Source of the DNA: a virus
Direction: 5' to 3' (one strand)
DNA: 64,000 nucleotides
IMG/VR virus record: IMGVR_UViG_3300047300_001121
Coordinates: 1-64,000 of that record
The translations under genes and the position numbers were made by a program. Below the pieces are notes generated by a model. That model was not told the DNA's origin. It did not search any database and saw only the letters and a program-made list of their open reading frames with translations. Shown here one piece after another: positions 54,730-64,000 of the stretch; the stretch's first letter is position 1, and each line of letters opens with the position of its first letter.

Positions 54730-55038
54730 ATGCACGAACAACCCCCAATTTTCTACCCGGAGCACAGCGCCCGCCAGCTCGGCCAGTTCTACGTTGATCA
54801 CGTCATGGCCATGACGCGCGAGAAGCTGCACGAGAAATCAGACATCGCCATTCAGCTTGCTTGGCGCGATGCCGAGCTGCGCCGGCTGCGCGAAGCCAAT
54901 TTGGAGCTACTGGATTCGCTGAAGCATGCCCGTTGGCGCATTGCCAATCTTGTTGGTCCAGAGGGCGCGCAGGGGATTGATCGCACCGTCATTGACAAGA
55001 TTGACTCCGCCGTCTCCAAGCATGGGGGTGCAGTATGA
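54730..55038 (+). CDS. Small helical protein, 102 residues
   Basis: GAAAGGAAATCGCG precedes ATG 54730. The protein MHEQPPIFYPEHSARQLGQF, then a long helix (RDAELRRLREANLELLDSLK) and a Gly-rich loop. A TATAAT-like -10 near 54704 may drive this gene. Not recognised. Confidence 0.6.
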   Translation: MHEQPPIFYPEHSARQLGQFYVDHVMAMTREKLHEKSDIAIQLAWRDAELRRLREANLELLDSLKHARWRIANLVGPEGAQGIDRTVIDKIDSAVSKHGGAV

Positions 55039-55295
55039 CCTCTCGAGGAGACGCTCTGCACCAGTGCTCGCAGCAACTGCACCGCGCGAAGGTGCAGCTG
55101 CAAGATGTCGAGCGAGCCAGCAAGGAAGGCTGGCGGCATGCGAATGAGCTGGAGCAGGAGCGGGCGCGACTTCAGCGCGCCCTTGAGCTGATGATTTCCG
55201 ACATGACCGTCATTGCCAAGAGTGGGTTCACGCACCCAAACCAGAAGAGATTTGCAGAGGCGTCAATCAAGCGAGCCATGGAGGCGATGGCATGA
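55035..55295 (+). CDS. Coiled-coil protein, 86 residues
   Basis: Strongly helical: LHQCSQQLHRAKVQLQDVER, ASKEGWRHANELEQERARLQ, then GFTHPNQKRFAEASIKRAME. It overlaps both neighbours. Function unknown. Confidence 0.55.
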   Translation: MTSRGDALHQCSQQLHRAKVQLQDVERASKEGWRHANELEQERARLQRALELMISDMTVIAKSGFTHPNQKRFAEASIKRAMEAMA

Positions 55296-55555
55296 CCTGC
55301 ATCGTCTTTCACGGCGGCGGCGTGAAATCCATCGTGTACGTTAATCCAGGCGGCCGACTGAAGCTGGGGAACAGGTATGTGTGGCTTGACTTCCATCCGT
55401 ACTGTGGGCCGTCGTTTTCCTGGGATCGCAACGGCGACAGGCCGTATGAGCCCGAGGACGAAAACGACCCCATCTGGCCACTGTTTGAGGCTTGGTTCAC
55501 AAAGTATCAGGCAAAGAAAGAGCGCGAAGCCATGCGCTCAGAAAGGAACGTATGA
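55292..55555 (+). CDS. Small aromatic-rich protein, 87 residues
   Basis: MTCIVFHGGGVKSIVYVNPG, then RYVWLDFHPYCGPSFSWDRN and WPLFEAWFTKYQAKK. The pattern resembles phage proteins that carry a YVWLDFHPYCGP motif. Function unknown. Overlaps the next gene by four bases. Confidence 0.6.
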   Translation: MTCIVFHGGGVKSIVYVNPGGRLKLGNRYVWLDFHPYCGPSFSWDRNGDRPYEPEDENDPIWPLFEAWFTKYQAKKEREAMRSERNV

Positions 55556-55812
55556 TCGACATCGAGCAACTGCTGAGCCACAAAAAGCTGGCGCAATGGG
55601 ACTGTGGAGTGGTGAGGGTTGTACGTCCGACGGGGCGATACATTGACGCGAAACACGGTGAAACGGTTCCGCTCTACTACGAGGAGCGCCTGCGCTATTC
55701 CGTCGAGATAAAGGATGGATGGTTCGACACGAAGTGGGTGCTGGCGTGCAACCTGAAGCCGGTCAGCACGTCCGCCACAGCGCGTAGAGCGCGAGTCCGA
55801 TGGGAATGCTGA
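55552..55812 (+). CDS. Small protein, 86 residues
   Basis: From ATG 55552: MIDIEQLLSHKKLAQWDCGV, then VRPTGRYIDAKHGETVPLYY and WVLACNLKPVS. It reads as a small beta-rich domain. Its 3' end overlaps the short opposite-strand membrane gene by 50 bases. Confidence 0.55.
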   Translation: MIDIEQLLSHKKLAQWDCGVVRVVRPTGRYIDAKHGETVPLYYEERLRYSVEIKDGWFDTKWVLACNLKPVSTSATARRARVRWEC

Positions 55813-55891
55813 GCCACGGATGGGCGACGGCGAGGGTGACGAATCCAACAAGGATTGCGACTGCTGAGATAGGGTGATTCCATTGACGCAT
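55763..55891 (-). CDS. 42-residue two-helix membrane peptide
   Basis: The frame from ATG 55891 encodes MRQWNHPISAVAILVGFVTL, AVAHPWLSIPIGLALYALWR. Two hydrophobic helices with a short turn make it holin- or toxin-like in shape. The ribosome site is weak. It sits after the late-strand terminator, converging with the small rightward genes. The frame could be chance. Confidence 0.4.
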   Translation of the reverse strand: MRQWNHPISAVAILVGFVTLAVAHPWLSIPIGLALYALWRTC

Positions 55892-56030
55892 TTCCGATCG
55901 TAGCGTCTCCGAACCCGAGTTCGGAGGCGCAATGCGGAACCGTTGTTTTAATGCGACAGATTTGGCTGCTTACTTCATTTAATGCGTCGTAATTCACGCC
56001 TTACGCGAACTACGACAAATTTTTCAAACA
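55892..56030. other. Intergenic space with a hairpin
   Basis: CTCCGAAC / GTTCGGAG around CCGA forms a tight hairpin near 55907-55926 without a T-run. The remainder is AT-rich and shows no gene. Confidence 0.45.
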
Positions 56031-56058
56031 AAAAAAAGCCCACCCCGAAGGGTGGGCG
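56030..56058 (-). terminator. Rho-independent terminator after the polyvalent protein
   Basis: On the minus strand GCCCACCC-TTCG-GGGTGGGC is an 8-bp stem with a TTCG loop, followed by TTTTTTTTG. It lies 25 bases after the stop of the giant gene and would end the leftward late transcript. Confidence 0.9.
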
Positions 56059-56082
56059 AGCGTCCTGCGGTAGCGAGGATGA

Positions 56083-59000
56083 TCAGTCGACGCGCTCGAG
56101 CTCTTTCTTGACTGCGGCGCGGATCTCTTTCGGCGCGGTGGCGGCGACACGCTGAGCCTTGCTCTTGTTCGCTTCCTGCACGCGCTTGTTGATCTGGCCA
56201 GCATCGATGGAAATGCGGCTCTCTGGGTTGTTGCGGTTCCAGTCGGCGAGCTCTTGCTTGGCCTCTTCGATGAGGTCGGGCTTCTTCTCGATGCGGCCGC
56301 GGGCCCACTTGTCGGCGATCTCCGTCTCGCGCAGCTTGTTCTGTGTGATCAGGTTTTGCTGGGCGCCGGTTGCCTCCTGCACCTGGGCGACGGCCTTGGG
56401 TTGGAATCCAAGCGCCTTGGCAAACGCGTCGTACGCATCGGTGTCAACCACCTTGCGGCCCTTCTGGTCGCGGTAGTAGCCCATCGTGGCCATGTCGGCA
56501 GACTTGATCCAGTTCTGCGCAGCCACCGGTGCAACGGCCTCCGCCGCTTTGCCAAACTCGCCCTGGGCGATGCTTGCAACGCCGGTGCCGATGTTGGTGA
56601 AGAACGTGCCGGCCGGGCCCAGGATCTCGAGGTAGTCGCGGCCGTAGTCGCGCTTCTTCGTCAGCAGGCCGGTGCCTGGCACGAGGTTGCCCAGACCCAT
56701 GCGGCCGGACAAGTCGATCGGCACACCAGGCAAGCCGGACAGCCCGCTCATCACGAACTCGGCGCCAGCCTGGCCCAGGATCGAGGCGAAGAATTCCTTC
56801 TTGGCCTGCTTGCTGTCGAAACTGCGGCCCAGCACGCGCTGCATGAAGCCGTCGATCACGTCGTCCAGATCATCGGCGCCAGGCATGCCAGTCAGACCGG
56901 AGGCCAGGAACAGCACGGCGAGCGCCAGGCCGACGGCCTTCTTGCCCTCGGGCCCGTTGCCCCACATGCGCCGCAGGAACTCGACGTAGCCGATCGAATA
57001 CTGCTTGAACGTGAACAGGGTGCCACCCACCGCGCCACGCGCCCATGCCGGCTTGTTGCCCTTGTTGTAGACGCCCTGGGTCTCGGCAATCGCCTTCTGG
57101 GCAAATGCCATCGGATCAGCCATGCCCTGGTCGCGCGCCAGCTTGTAGGCAGCGATGAAGGTCACGCGGCGGTTGAACTGTTCGGCCGCCGAGAACACCT
57201 TGCCCCAGCCCAGCTGCAGCTTGGCCATGGCATTGTTGATCTTGGCCGCGGCGTCGCCTGCTTTGGTGCCGTCACCGGATTGCAGCTGGCCCTTGCCCTG
57301 CGCCTGAGCCATCAGCTGGTGAACTTCCTGCGGGCTCACGATGCCTTCGTCTTCGGCGCGCTTCAGAGCGGCCGCGAGCTCGTCGTCATTGCGGATGCCG
57401 CGGGATGCCATCTTCACGGCCTCGCCCATGCGCTTGGCTGCGCCGGCGGCGCCACCGAATTGCGACAGGTACGGCAGCGTCATGGTGAACGGCTGGGTCA
57501 AGTTGACCATGGCCGATGCGATCGATCCGCCGATGAACTGCGTGAACAGCATGCCGCGGATGGCCTGAGCCTCTTCGCGCGGGTTCTGCACGTATTCCAT
57601 TAGGCGCACAGCCGCGTCCTTGACGTCGCCGTCGCGCTGGTCAATGGCTTGCACAGAGCGGCCAATCTCGCCGGCATGCAGGTTGGTCGACGTCTGGCGG
57701 GCGTTGCTGTACACGAAGCCAGCGAGCACGCGGCCGACGTCTTCGCTGAAGCCGTTGATACCCTTGCGCTCAATCAGTCGCTTCATGGCCGAGCGGTTGG
57801 TCTTGGCCATCTTGAGGTACTGCTGGAACGCCTCTGACTTGGCGTCGACACCAGACTCTTCCAGGCCCAGCGATTCGCCGAACAGCGCCAGCGTCTCAGG
57901 CGTGACGCCACTGAAGAGCTTGTAGCTCTCCTGGCTCATCGTGCCCTGGGTGACGGTCGCGTCGGGGTACTGCTCTTGCATCTCGCGAGCCATCTTGTTG
58001 GCGTCGCGCTCGCTCTCGAACATCGAGAAGTAGAGCTGCTCACCATCTTTGCCAACGGCGTACACGGTGTACTCACCGAAGCGAGACAGCGGAGCGTAGC
58101 CGCGGGCCATCAAACCGATGGCCTGGCCAGCCTTTTCCTTGATGGCGCGCTTGCTGTCCTCGAGGACCTTGGCGCGCGTTGGCTGTTGCTCGATCAGCTG
58201 GTCGAGGTGAGCGATCATCGCGTTGAGGGCGCCGTCCAGATTCTTGGCGTCGAGCGCTTGCTGACGCACACCTTCGGAGTCGGTGCCCAGGTAGCGCAGC
58301 ATGTCAGAAACAGCGAGGTCGGACAGGCTCTTGTTGGTCGCGCGACGGAACTCGCGGTACAGGCCGATCTGGCGGTCGTTCAGACCGAAGAGCTCTTTGA
58401 GCTCGTCGTTGGTGAACACGACGCCAGCCTTGTCGACGTCTTCGGTCTCGACGATGTTGCCTTCGTCATCGCGCGTGTACTTCAGCGTGCCGCCGAAAAT
58501 CGGGTCACGCAGGGCCTTGACGTCTTCAGCCGACAGGGGCGTTTTGCCGATGTCCTTCCAGCTCTCGAGCTTGGGCAGGATGTTGGGCGCCAGGTCGGCG
58601 GCGCGGGTGGCGTAGACCGACACGTCGTTGATGAAGCGCTGCACGGCGTCGAACACGCGCTTGAACTGCGGGTGCTTCTGCGCCAGGTTGTACTGCGTGC
58701 CGATGGTGCGATCCCACCAGCTCAGCTTCTTGCTCGTCTTCAGCAGGTCGCCGAGGTTGTAGTTGGCCGTGACCTTCATTTGGCTCAGGTCATCGAAGTA
58801 GGGGCGGTCAGCGCTCTTGCGGATGTCCGGGTTGGTCGGGTCAAAATTGCCATTGTTGCCGATGGCGGATTTGATCTGCTCTGGGCGGAAGGCGATGTAG
58901 ACGTTGCGAACCTCGAATCCTTTTCCGCCACGAATGATGACGCCATCGGCACCAGCTTTCTCTGCAGCCTCGATGATCTTGTCGTGGTTGTAATCAAACC

Positions 59001-62000
59001 ACTTGTCCGGGGATCCAGTCGCCTTTCGCTCATACGGATTTTGCAGGCTCAGGTAAACCGGCATGATGTTGGCGCCACCATTGCCAAAGCGTGGATTCTC
59101 CTCGTCACCGAAGTTTGCGCCATCGGCCTGCTCTGCATAAACGCCAGCAGGAATTGGGCGGTTGGTGAAGAAGAACCCCTTATTTCCACCTCGGTAAACG
59201 TAGTTCCGCCCGGACCGCTCGCGATCGAAAACGGAAAAGTCAGACGCTGTGCCGTGATACACCACCAGAGGATTGCCATCAGCATCCACAACCTTCGAGT
59301 CGCCGAACCACTCCTTGAACTCGGGCGTGTCGGTCTGGCGATCGCGGCTGAACAGAGCAACGCCCTGGCCGACGGTCTCGCGCATCTTGTCGGTGACGTC
59401 GAAGCCGGACTGCTCGCCAGTCAGTCCGACGCCGGCGCTTCCGTCAACCTCTTTGATGACGGCGTCGCCGGTATATGCCAGCCGGTATTCGTTCGCTTCT
59501 TTGCGGCTATCGGTTCGGAACAGGCGTTCACCGCTGTCCTCGTCAAACACGACATACCTGCCGCCAACATCTTCGCCGCCAAACACAACGGAACTCAGCT
59601 TCTCGCCACCAAGCTTCGGCAGCAGCTTGCTGATGGCCTGCGGTACGATCTTGTCGTAGAAGGTCTTCATGCCTTCGCCGCCGACTCTGAGGCCCTCGCC
59701 GCTCAGTGTGCGGATGTCCTTCAGGTCTTCGTAATCAGGCGCGCCAGGCGTACCCTCGACTTGGCCTTCGCGTGAGTCCATCTTCTGGACGATCTCTTTG
59801 CCGACGATGTCCTCGAGCTCTGCGGCAGTGAAGTCGCCGTTCTTGATGTTGCTGCCGCCGGCCATCACGTTGATGTAGTAGCCTTTGGCGGTCGGCTCGT
59901 AGCTGATGGAGTCAACCTGCTTGCTCAGGTCATAGCGATCGGCAGACTGCTCGCCGTTGACGAATGCGACTTTGTCGTAGCCACCCTCGACAGCCATCAT
60001 CGCAATGCGCTTGAGTGCGAGGTTGAGCCAGCCTTCGGTCTTGGTGACGAAGGGAGCAAGCGGTACGCCCTGGTTGCTTCGGACAAGTTGCTCGGTGAGT
60101 TGCGATTTCTCGTCGGACAGCCTGTTCCACTCGGCTTGTAGCTCGGGCACATCTTCTGAATTTACCGTCTTCGCAATCTCGCGCAGACGCGCAGTGATGG
60201 CCTGCATACGCGCCTCGATACCGGGGCGGTCAACTTCCTGCTTGAACCCCTTCTTCTTGCCCTCTTGACCCCAGTCCGATTGCAGCTCTTCCACGAAGAG
60301 CACGCGCTTGCCGTCGGCATCGGTGCGGTCGTTGACGCGGATGTGGGCGAGGATGTTGGGCTCATCCCAGTGGCTGGACAAATAGCCGCCGTTCATGCGA
60401 TCGGCTTCGACAATCATGTTGTCGCCAGTCTCGCGCTCGCGGTCGGCGCGGAAGCGCTCAGCGCCTTCGCGGTCAAAAAAGCCTTCGCCTTCGATGTCAC
60501 CATTCTCGTTGACGACACGATAGTCGCCAGCCTTCTCGGGCAGCGTGATCAGCAGCTCACGGTAGTTTTCGCCGCCTGGCAGGGTGTAAGCGATGTACTT
60601 GGCTGGGCGCTCAGGCTCAGGCGCGTATTCCTCGTCGGAGTCTTCCGGAATCCACACGCCTTCGTTGGGACTCTGCGTCAGCGTCACTTCGGAGATCTTC
60701 ACGCCGCTGTCGTCAAGGTACGCGACCAGGTCGTCTTTGGTAAGCTTGTTCTTGCCCTGCAAATCCAAGAAGTCTTTGATACCGGACCACTCAATTTCGT
60801 CGGCTTTAATACCGAGCTTCGATGCGTTGGCGGTGAGCCATTGCTTCCACGCCGGCGCGGCCATGGTGGCCAGGCGCTGCGGCACTTGCTCGATGGCGCG
60901 TTGCAGTTGGCTGTAGAAAGCCGGGCGCGCCGGCGATTTCAGGACTTGTCCGGCTGCTCCGGCTCGAACTTCGCCGCCTGCATCCGATACACCTCGTGCG
61001 CCGTCTTGCCCGAGGTCGCCTCGGAGGCGCGAAGCTGCTCTTTCAAGTCCTTGACGTAGGGGTGATCCGAACCATGCTTCGCCTCCAGGCGCGCGATCTC
61101 CGCCTTCAGCGATTCGATCAATGTACTCACGATAGTTTTCCTTCCCGACAACAACAGTGTCGTAGTTCTGCATGGCCGCAAAGGCCACTCCATCCATGCC
61201 ACGAACTTCCGCAGCGATGTCGTTGAGCAGCTCACGCTTCTCCTGGATCGCACGCTCAATGCCGCCAGGTGCCAACAACTCGTCGCGCAGATCCTCGTCC
61301 CAGCGCATCGAGATCTCGGGCACGTATTGCAAACGCACACCGATAAACGATTCGCCCGTCACGCCTTTCGGGGTCACGCGGGGATCCACCGCCATTGTAA
61401 ATCCATCCTGCCCGCGAGACGTGAATTTCTCGAGAATCGGCATGGCAGTCGCGAGGTCTCGTTGCGACTTGAAGTAGATCTCGACGCCAGGGCGAGCATT
61501 GGCGCTGTCGTCCTTCGGGCCCAGCACCTTTGACACAAAGATGTCGTACTGATTGTTCTCTTCAGCAATGCGAGCGATCTCGGCCATCACCATGGACGGG
61601 TCATGCTGGCCTTTGGTCGCAGTCCATTCGGTGTCGAACGAGGCCTCGACCGTGCCGCCGTACAGACCCGAAGTGGGCATGACGCGGGCCGCCACAACGC
61701 TGTCGTCGCCAACCAGAATGGAGAGCACGCGGGCCTGGGCGACGGATGCCTCGTCGTTGTTGGGCACCTTCTCGCCTTGCTGGATGCTCCAGCCGGCCAG
61801 GTAGCGCTCAACAGGCGTGGCTTCGATGTTCTCTTCAAACGAGCCGCCTTCGCCGGTCTTGCTGGTCCAACCCTTTTGACCCCAGAGCTCCTTCTCGGCG
61901 AACCAGGCGATGGCTTGTAGATCTGGCGGGGTGACATTGATGCCGCGTTCCGCAAGCGCCCGGGAGACTTTGTCCATCACATCTGCGCCGAAGCCAAAGG

Positions 62001-64000
62001 CACCGGTCACGCGCGATCCGTCGGCATTCCACACGCCGGACACACCAGTCTCGGCGACGGGCGGGATGCGCGGCAAATCAGCGCCACGCACCATGTTCGC
62101 GGCGCGGCGTAGCATGCGGGCGGCCCAGACGTCGATGGTGGCCATGTTGGACTGGCCAATCAGGTTCAGCGCGAAGTTGCGGGCCTTGGGTGCCTGACCG
62201 GGCTCGATCACGCGCCACATGTCGACCAGCGCCTTCATGGCGTTGGTGGAGTTCATGCCGTACAGCTTGCCGCTGATCTGACGAATCTTGTCGGCGGCCG
62301 GGTACTTGCTGGCGTCCTTGCCTTCGTCGATGTAGGCGGAGAACTTGGCGAGCTGGTCGTTGAAGTCGCCGGCCATGAAGCGACGCATGACGTCGAGCGA
62401 GAATCGCCAGTTGGTGTCGACCGGCGTGTTGGGGGACGTTGCACCCAGCAAGTCAGCCAGCAGATCGCCGGAGCCGCCGTATTCGCGACGCAGCACTTCG
62501 GCGACGTTGCGATACCAGGTCTGGTGACCAATGATGATCTGAGCGTTCTTGTCGCCCTTGGCGGCGCGCTCGTAGATGTCAGAAACCAGGCCCTCGAACT
62601 TGTCGGCAACCTTGCCCAGCCACACGGTATCGGTCTTTGCCGGCGCGCGATTGCGGCCCGGGGGCACGTTGAACGCGTAGGGCAGGGCCTGGAACTTGGG
62701 CTTCTCGGATCCGGGGATCGGGTTGCCTTCGTCGTCCTGCTTGAGCTCGATGCCAACCACAGTCAATGGCGCCCAGCCTTGAGTGGTCGGGAATGCCTTC
62801 TTGATGCGGCGAGCCTCGTCGACAATAGCCTTGACCTGCTTCTTGCTCAGGTTGAGCTCTTTGGCGTCGGCGTCGATCGCTTCGATCTCTTTGACATCAA
62901 GGCGCGCAGCCTTGGCGCGCACGCGCTGCTCGCGGTCAATATCAAGCTTGTAGTCACGAGCCGTACTCTTGCGGACGTCAGCCTCATTGACCGAGAACAC
63001 GCCGTTGTTGAAATTGGCGGATTTCAGTTGCTCAGGATTGAAAGCAACGAAGACGTCTGACGGATCGTCGATGTACGAGCTGTAGCCAGGGCCTGAATCG
63101 ACGACGTTGAGAATGATCGCGCCGTCGGCGCCCCAGCGACGACCCTCGCGCACGACGTCATCGGTGGTCATGCCGATGCTGTCCTCTTCCTCGTAGCTTG
63201 ATGCGCGACCTGCTTCTACCTGGCGGTCGGCATCCTCCTCCGTGTACACGTAGTCACCGGTGGGCTCGCCGTTCTCATCGAGCATTCGGTACATCGGCTG
63301 TTCGCGCTCGCCATTCCACAGGGCGCCGTTGAAGTCTTCTTCGTTGGCGCTGCGGATGTTGACGAACAGGGCGTAGTAGCCCGAAACGTCTTCGCCGCTC
63401 GGCGCTTCATCGCCGTAGTTATCGAGCAGGTGCTCCTCGGCTTCCGCGCGGGTGTCATAGACGTTATCCATGTACCCGTCTTTCGAGTACACCTCGAACT
63501 TGCCATCGTCGGTCTCGAAGATGTCGTAGCCATCGTCGAGCAGCTCCTGCACCGTAGCTTTGTCGCGGAGCTCGATCTCGCCACCGCGACGGCTGTAGTA
63601 GGTCTGCGCCATAGCGAGATTCGGCGTCGTGAAGATGCCGAGGTCGCCACGCTCTTTGCCGCCGGGCGTCTTGAAGTAGTTGAAGCCGCCCTTGTCGGTG
63701 CCGTGGTAGACGACCATCGGCTCGCCGTTGGCAGTGACAACCTTCGACACGTCAAGGTTGGTTGCCCAAACGCCACCGTCCTTGTGTGCCTGCTCCCAGT
63801 CGCCGAACCACTGCTTGAAGCTGGGCGTGCGCACTTGCACCCACTGGCGCTCGCTGAGCATGGTGTCGGTGCCATCAGGCGCCTTCATCCATTGGTCTGT
63901 CCCTTTGTACTTGGCCTCGACTTCGGCGTATTCGCGCTTGGCGATTTCGACATCGCTTTCGCGCGCCGGGCTGAAGCGAATGGCGGAACCGATGCGCTCG
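56083..64000 (-). CDS. Giant polyvalent virion protein with two ADP-ribosyltransferase-like domains (5' end outside window)
   Basis: The frame stays open from the stop at 56083 to base 64000, beyond ATG 63888, so at least 2638 residues are encoded and the start is outside. Counted from ATG 63888, two ART-like modules share F--WFGD, then PMVVYHGT or PLVVYHGT and a GIFTT/GFFFT region (about 22-100 and 1590-1700). Between them lie a GATSPNTPVDTNWRF segment and a block with RVLFVEELQSDWGQEGKKKG and ALKRIAMMAVEGGYDKVAFV, both frequent in large polyvalent proteins. A PLSRFGEYTVYAVGKDGEQ (PLxRFG) block lies near 2000. The C-terminus has hydrophobic stretches (LALAVLFLASGLTGMPG). It is probably ejected into the host with the DNA. 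Confidence 0.85.
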   Translation of the reverse strand, partial: ERIGSAIRFSPARESDVEIAKREYAEVEAKYKGTDQWMKAPDGTDTMLSERQWVQVRTPSFKQWFGDWEQAHKDGGVWATNLDVSKVVTANGEPMVVYHGTDKGGFNYFKTPGGKERGDLGIFTTPNLAMAQTYYSRRGGEIELRDKATVQELLDDGYDIFETDDGKFEVYSKDGYMDNVYDTRAEAEEHLLDNYGDEAPSGEDVSGYYALFVNIRSANEEDFNGALWNGEREQPMYRMLDENGEPTGDYVYTEEDADRQVEAGRASSYEEEDSIGMTTDDVVREGRRWGADGAIILNVVDSGPGYSSYIDDPSDVFVAFNPEQLKSANFNNGVFSVNEADVRKSTARDYKLDIDREQRVRAKAARLDVKEIEAIDADAKELNLSKKQVKAIVDEARRIKKAFPTTQGWAPLTVVGIELKQDDEGNPIPGSEKPKFQALPYAFNVPPGRNRAPAKTDTVWLGKVADKFEGLVSDIYERAAKGDKNAQIIIGHQTWYRNVAEVLRREYGGSGDLLADLLGATSPNTPVDTNWRFSLDVMRRFMAGDFNDQLAKFSAYIDEGKDASKYPAADKIRQISGKLYGMNSTNAMKALVDMWRVIEPGQAPKARNFALNLIGQSNMATIDVWAARMLRRAANMVRGADLPRIPPVAETGVSGVWNADGSRVTGAFGFGADVMDKVSRALAERGINVTPPDLQAIAWFAEKELWGQKGWTSKTGEGGSFEENIEATPVERYLAGWSIQQGEKVPNNDEASVAQARVLSILVGDDSVVAARVMPTSGLYGGTVEASFDTEWTATKGQHDPSMVMAEIARIAEENNQYDIFVSKVLGPKDDSANARPGVEIYFKSQRDLATAMPILEKFTSRGQDGFTMAVDPRVTPKGVTGESFIGVRLQYVPEISMRWDEDLRDELLAPGGIERAIQEKRELLNDIAAEVRGMDGVAFAAMQNYDTVVVGKENYREYIDRIAEGGDRAPGGEAWFGSPLRQGLERAASRLRGDLGQDGARGVSDAGGEVRAGAAGQVLKSPARPAFYSQLQRAIEQVPQRLATMAAPAWKQWLTANASKLGIKADEIEWSGIKDFLDLQGKNKLTKDDLVAYLDDSGVKISEVTLTQSPNEGVWIPEDSDEEYAPEPERPAKYIAYTLPGGENYRELLITLPEKAGDYRVVNENGDIEGEGFFDREGAERFRADRERETGDNMIVEADRMNGGYLSSHWDEPNILAHIRVNDRTDADGKRVLFVEELQSDWGQEGKKKGFKQEVDRPGIEARMQAITARLREIAKTVNSEDVPELQAEWNRLSDEKSQLTEQLVRSNQGVPLAPFVTKTEGWLNLALKRIAMMAVEGGYDKVAFVNGEQSADRYDLSKQVDSISYEPTAKGYYINVMAGGSNIKNGDFTAAELEDIVGKEIVQKMDSREGQVEGTPGAPDYEDLKDIRTLSGEGLRVGGEGMKTFYDKIVPQAISKLLPKLGGEKLSSVVFGGEDVGGRYVVFDEDSGERLFRTDSRKEANEYRLAYTGDAVIKEVDGSAGVGLTGEQSGFDVTDKMRETVGQGVALFSRDRQTDTPEFKEWFGDSKVVDADGNPLVVYHGTASDFSVFDRERSGRNYVYRGGNKGFFFTNRPIPAGVYAEQADGANFGDEENPRFGNGGANIMPVYLSLQNPYERKATGSPDKWFDYNHDKIIEAAEKAGADGVIIRGGKGFEVRNVYIAFRPEQIKSAIGNNGNFDPTNPDIRKSADRPYFDDLSQMKVTANYNLGDLLKTSKKLSWWDRTIGTQYNLAQKHPQFKRVFDAVQRFINDVSVYATRAADLAPNILPKLESWKDIGKTPLSAEDVKALRDPIFGGTLKYTRDDEGNIVETEDVDKAGVVFTNDELKELFGLNDRQIGLYREFRRATNKSLSDLAVSDMLRYLGTDSEGVRQQALDAKNLDGALNAMIAHLDQLIEQQPTRAKVLEDSKRAIKEKAGQAIGLMARGYAPLSRFGEYTVYAVGKDGEQLYFSMFESERDANKMAREMQEQYPDATVTQGTMSQESYKLFSGVTPETLALFGESLGLEESGVDAKSEAFQQYLKMAKTNRSAMKRLIERKGINGFSEDVGRVLAGFVYSNARQTSTNLHAGEIGRSVQAIDQRDGDVKDAAVRLMEYVQNPREEAQAIRGMLFTQFIGGSIASAMVNLTQPFTMTLPYLSQFGGAAGAAKRMGEAVKMASRGIRNDDELAAALKRAEDEGIVSPQEVHQLMAQAQGKGQLQSGDGTKAGDAAAKINNAMAKLQLGWGKVFSAAEQFNRRVTFIAAYKLARDQGMADPMAFAQKAIAETQGVYNKGNKPAWARGAVGGTLFTFKQYSIGYVEFLRRMWGNGPEGKKAVGLALAVLFLASGLTGMPGADDLDDVIDGFMQRVLGRSFDSKQAKKEFFASILGQAGAEFVMSGLSGLPGVPIDLSGRMGLGNLVPGTGLLTKKRDYGRDYLEILGPAGTFFTNIGTGVASIAQGEFGKAAEAVAPVAAQNWIKSADMATMGYYRDQKGRKVVDTDAYDAFAKALGFQPKAVAQVQEATGAQQNLITQNKLRETEIADKWARGRIEKKPDLIEEAKQELADWNRNNPESRISIDAGQINKRVQEANKSKAQRVAATAPKEIRAAVKKELERVD

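Noticed and set aside
57976-59775. 599-codon plus-strand frame opposite the polyvalent protein
   Set aside because: Antisense shadow; the minus frame has recognisable domains.
1-64000. CRISPR array
   Set aside because: No regularly spaced repeats of 24-48 bases were seen. The operator sites are short and scattered.
1-64000. Phage-encoded RNA polymerase (T7- or N4-like)
   Set aside because: No frame carries single-subunit polymerase motifs, despite the N4-type capsid protein.

Overview
The window is one continuous stretch of a large, tailed, temperate bacteriophage (or the matching prophage or circular contig) that most likely infects a betaproteobacterium of the Burkholderiales. The evidence is high GC with compact overlapping genes, a P22-like portal, an N4-gp56-type capsid protein, head-tail adaptor proteins without long-tail genes (a podovirus-like plan), a tyrosine integrase and an XRE repressor. 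Both window ends cut through genes: a tail fibre runs off base 1 and a giant polyvalent virion protein runs off base 64000. If the genome is circular or permuted, these ends would belong to the same leftward late operon. The host and any closeness to Bcep22-like podoviruses are inference.

Layout. (1) 1-18990, minus strand: late operon. It reads leftward from a strong promoter at 18962-18991 through a tRNA (CAU anticodon), two membrane/coiled-coil proteins, a lysis cassette (holin-like protein, secreted lytic transglycosylase, Rz with embedded Rz1), small and large terminase, portal, scaffold, major capsid, head-tail adaptors, baseplate/fibre proteins, a 598-residue Ala/Ser repeat protein and a tail fibre. 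(2) 18992-20007: GIY-YIG nuclease and a divergent control region. (3) 20008-30466, plus strand: about 30 very small early genes, mostly joined by ATGA overlaps, fed by three promoters of one design (TTGACA-like, 17 bp, AACAAT). Recognisable members are a short beta-clamp-like protein, a ClpX zinc-domain look-alike, a DUF551-like protein and an HNH protein. (4) 30431-37027, minus strand: replication and control. It holds an O-like initiator with iterons inside the gene, a DnaC-like helicase loader, HU, DUF1064, DUF1364, DUF1367, a SLOG-family protein, a Q-like zinc protein, an HslV-like Ntn hydrolase and homing nucleases. (5) 37028-38936: immunity-like region with an XRE repressor, an overlapping gene and a gene-free block of about 840 bases with its own promoter and terminator, read here as a large structured non-coding RNA. 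(6) 38799-52427, plus strand: NrdR-ribbon/HTH protein, acetyltransferase, RecT and YqaJ exonuclease, RNA ligase, SSB, RdgC, dNMP kinase, MazG-like protein, KTSC protein and a putative excisionase. (7) 52424-53905: integrase, four arm-type repeats and tRNA-Cys. (8) 53920-55891: HNH nuclease and small genes. (9) 56083-64000, minus strand: polyvalent protein of more than 2600 residues with two ADP-ribosyltransferase-like domains.

How it works together. The XRE protein is a candidate reader of a recurring operator (CAAC, 4-6 bases rich in A/T, GTTG) found at or inside promoters across the window. The most novel elements are the roughly 840-nt RNA between repressor and middle genes, this operator network, the short stand-alone mimics of host proteins (beta clamp, ClpX zinc domain, HslV) and the integrase/tRNA-Cys locus.
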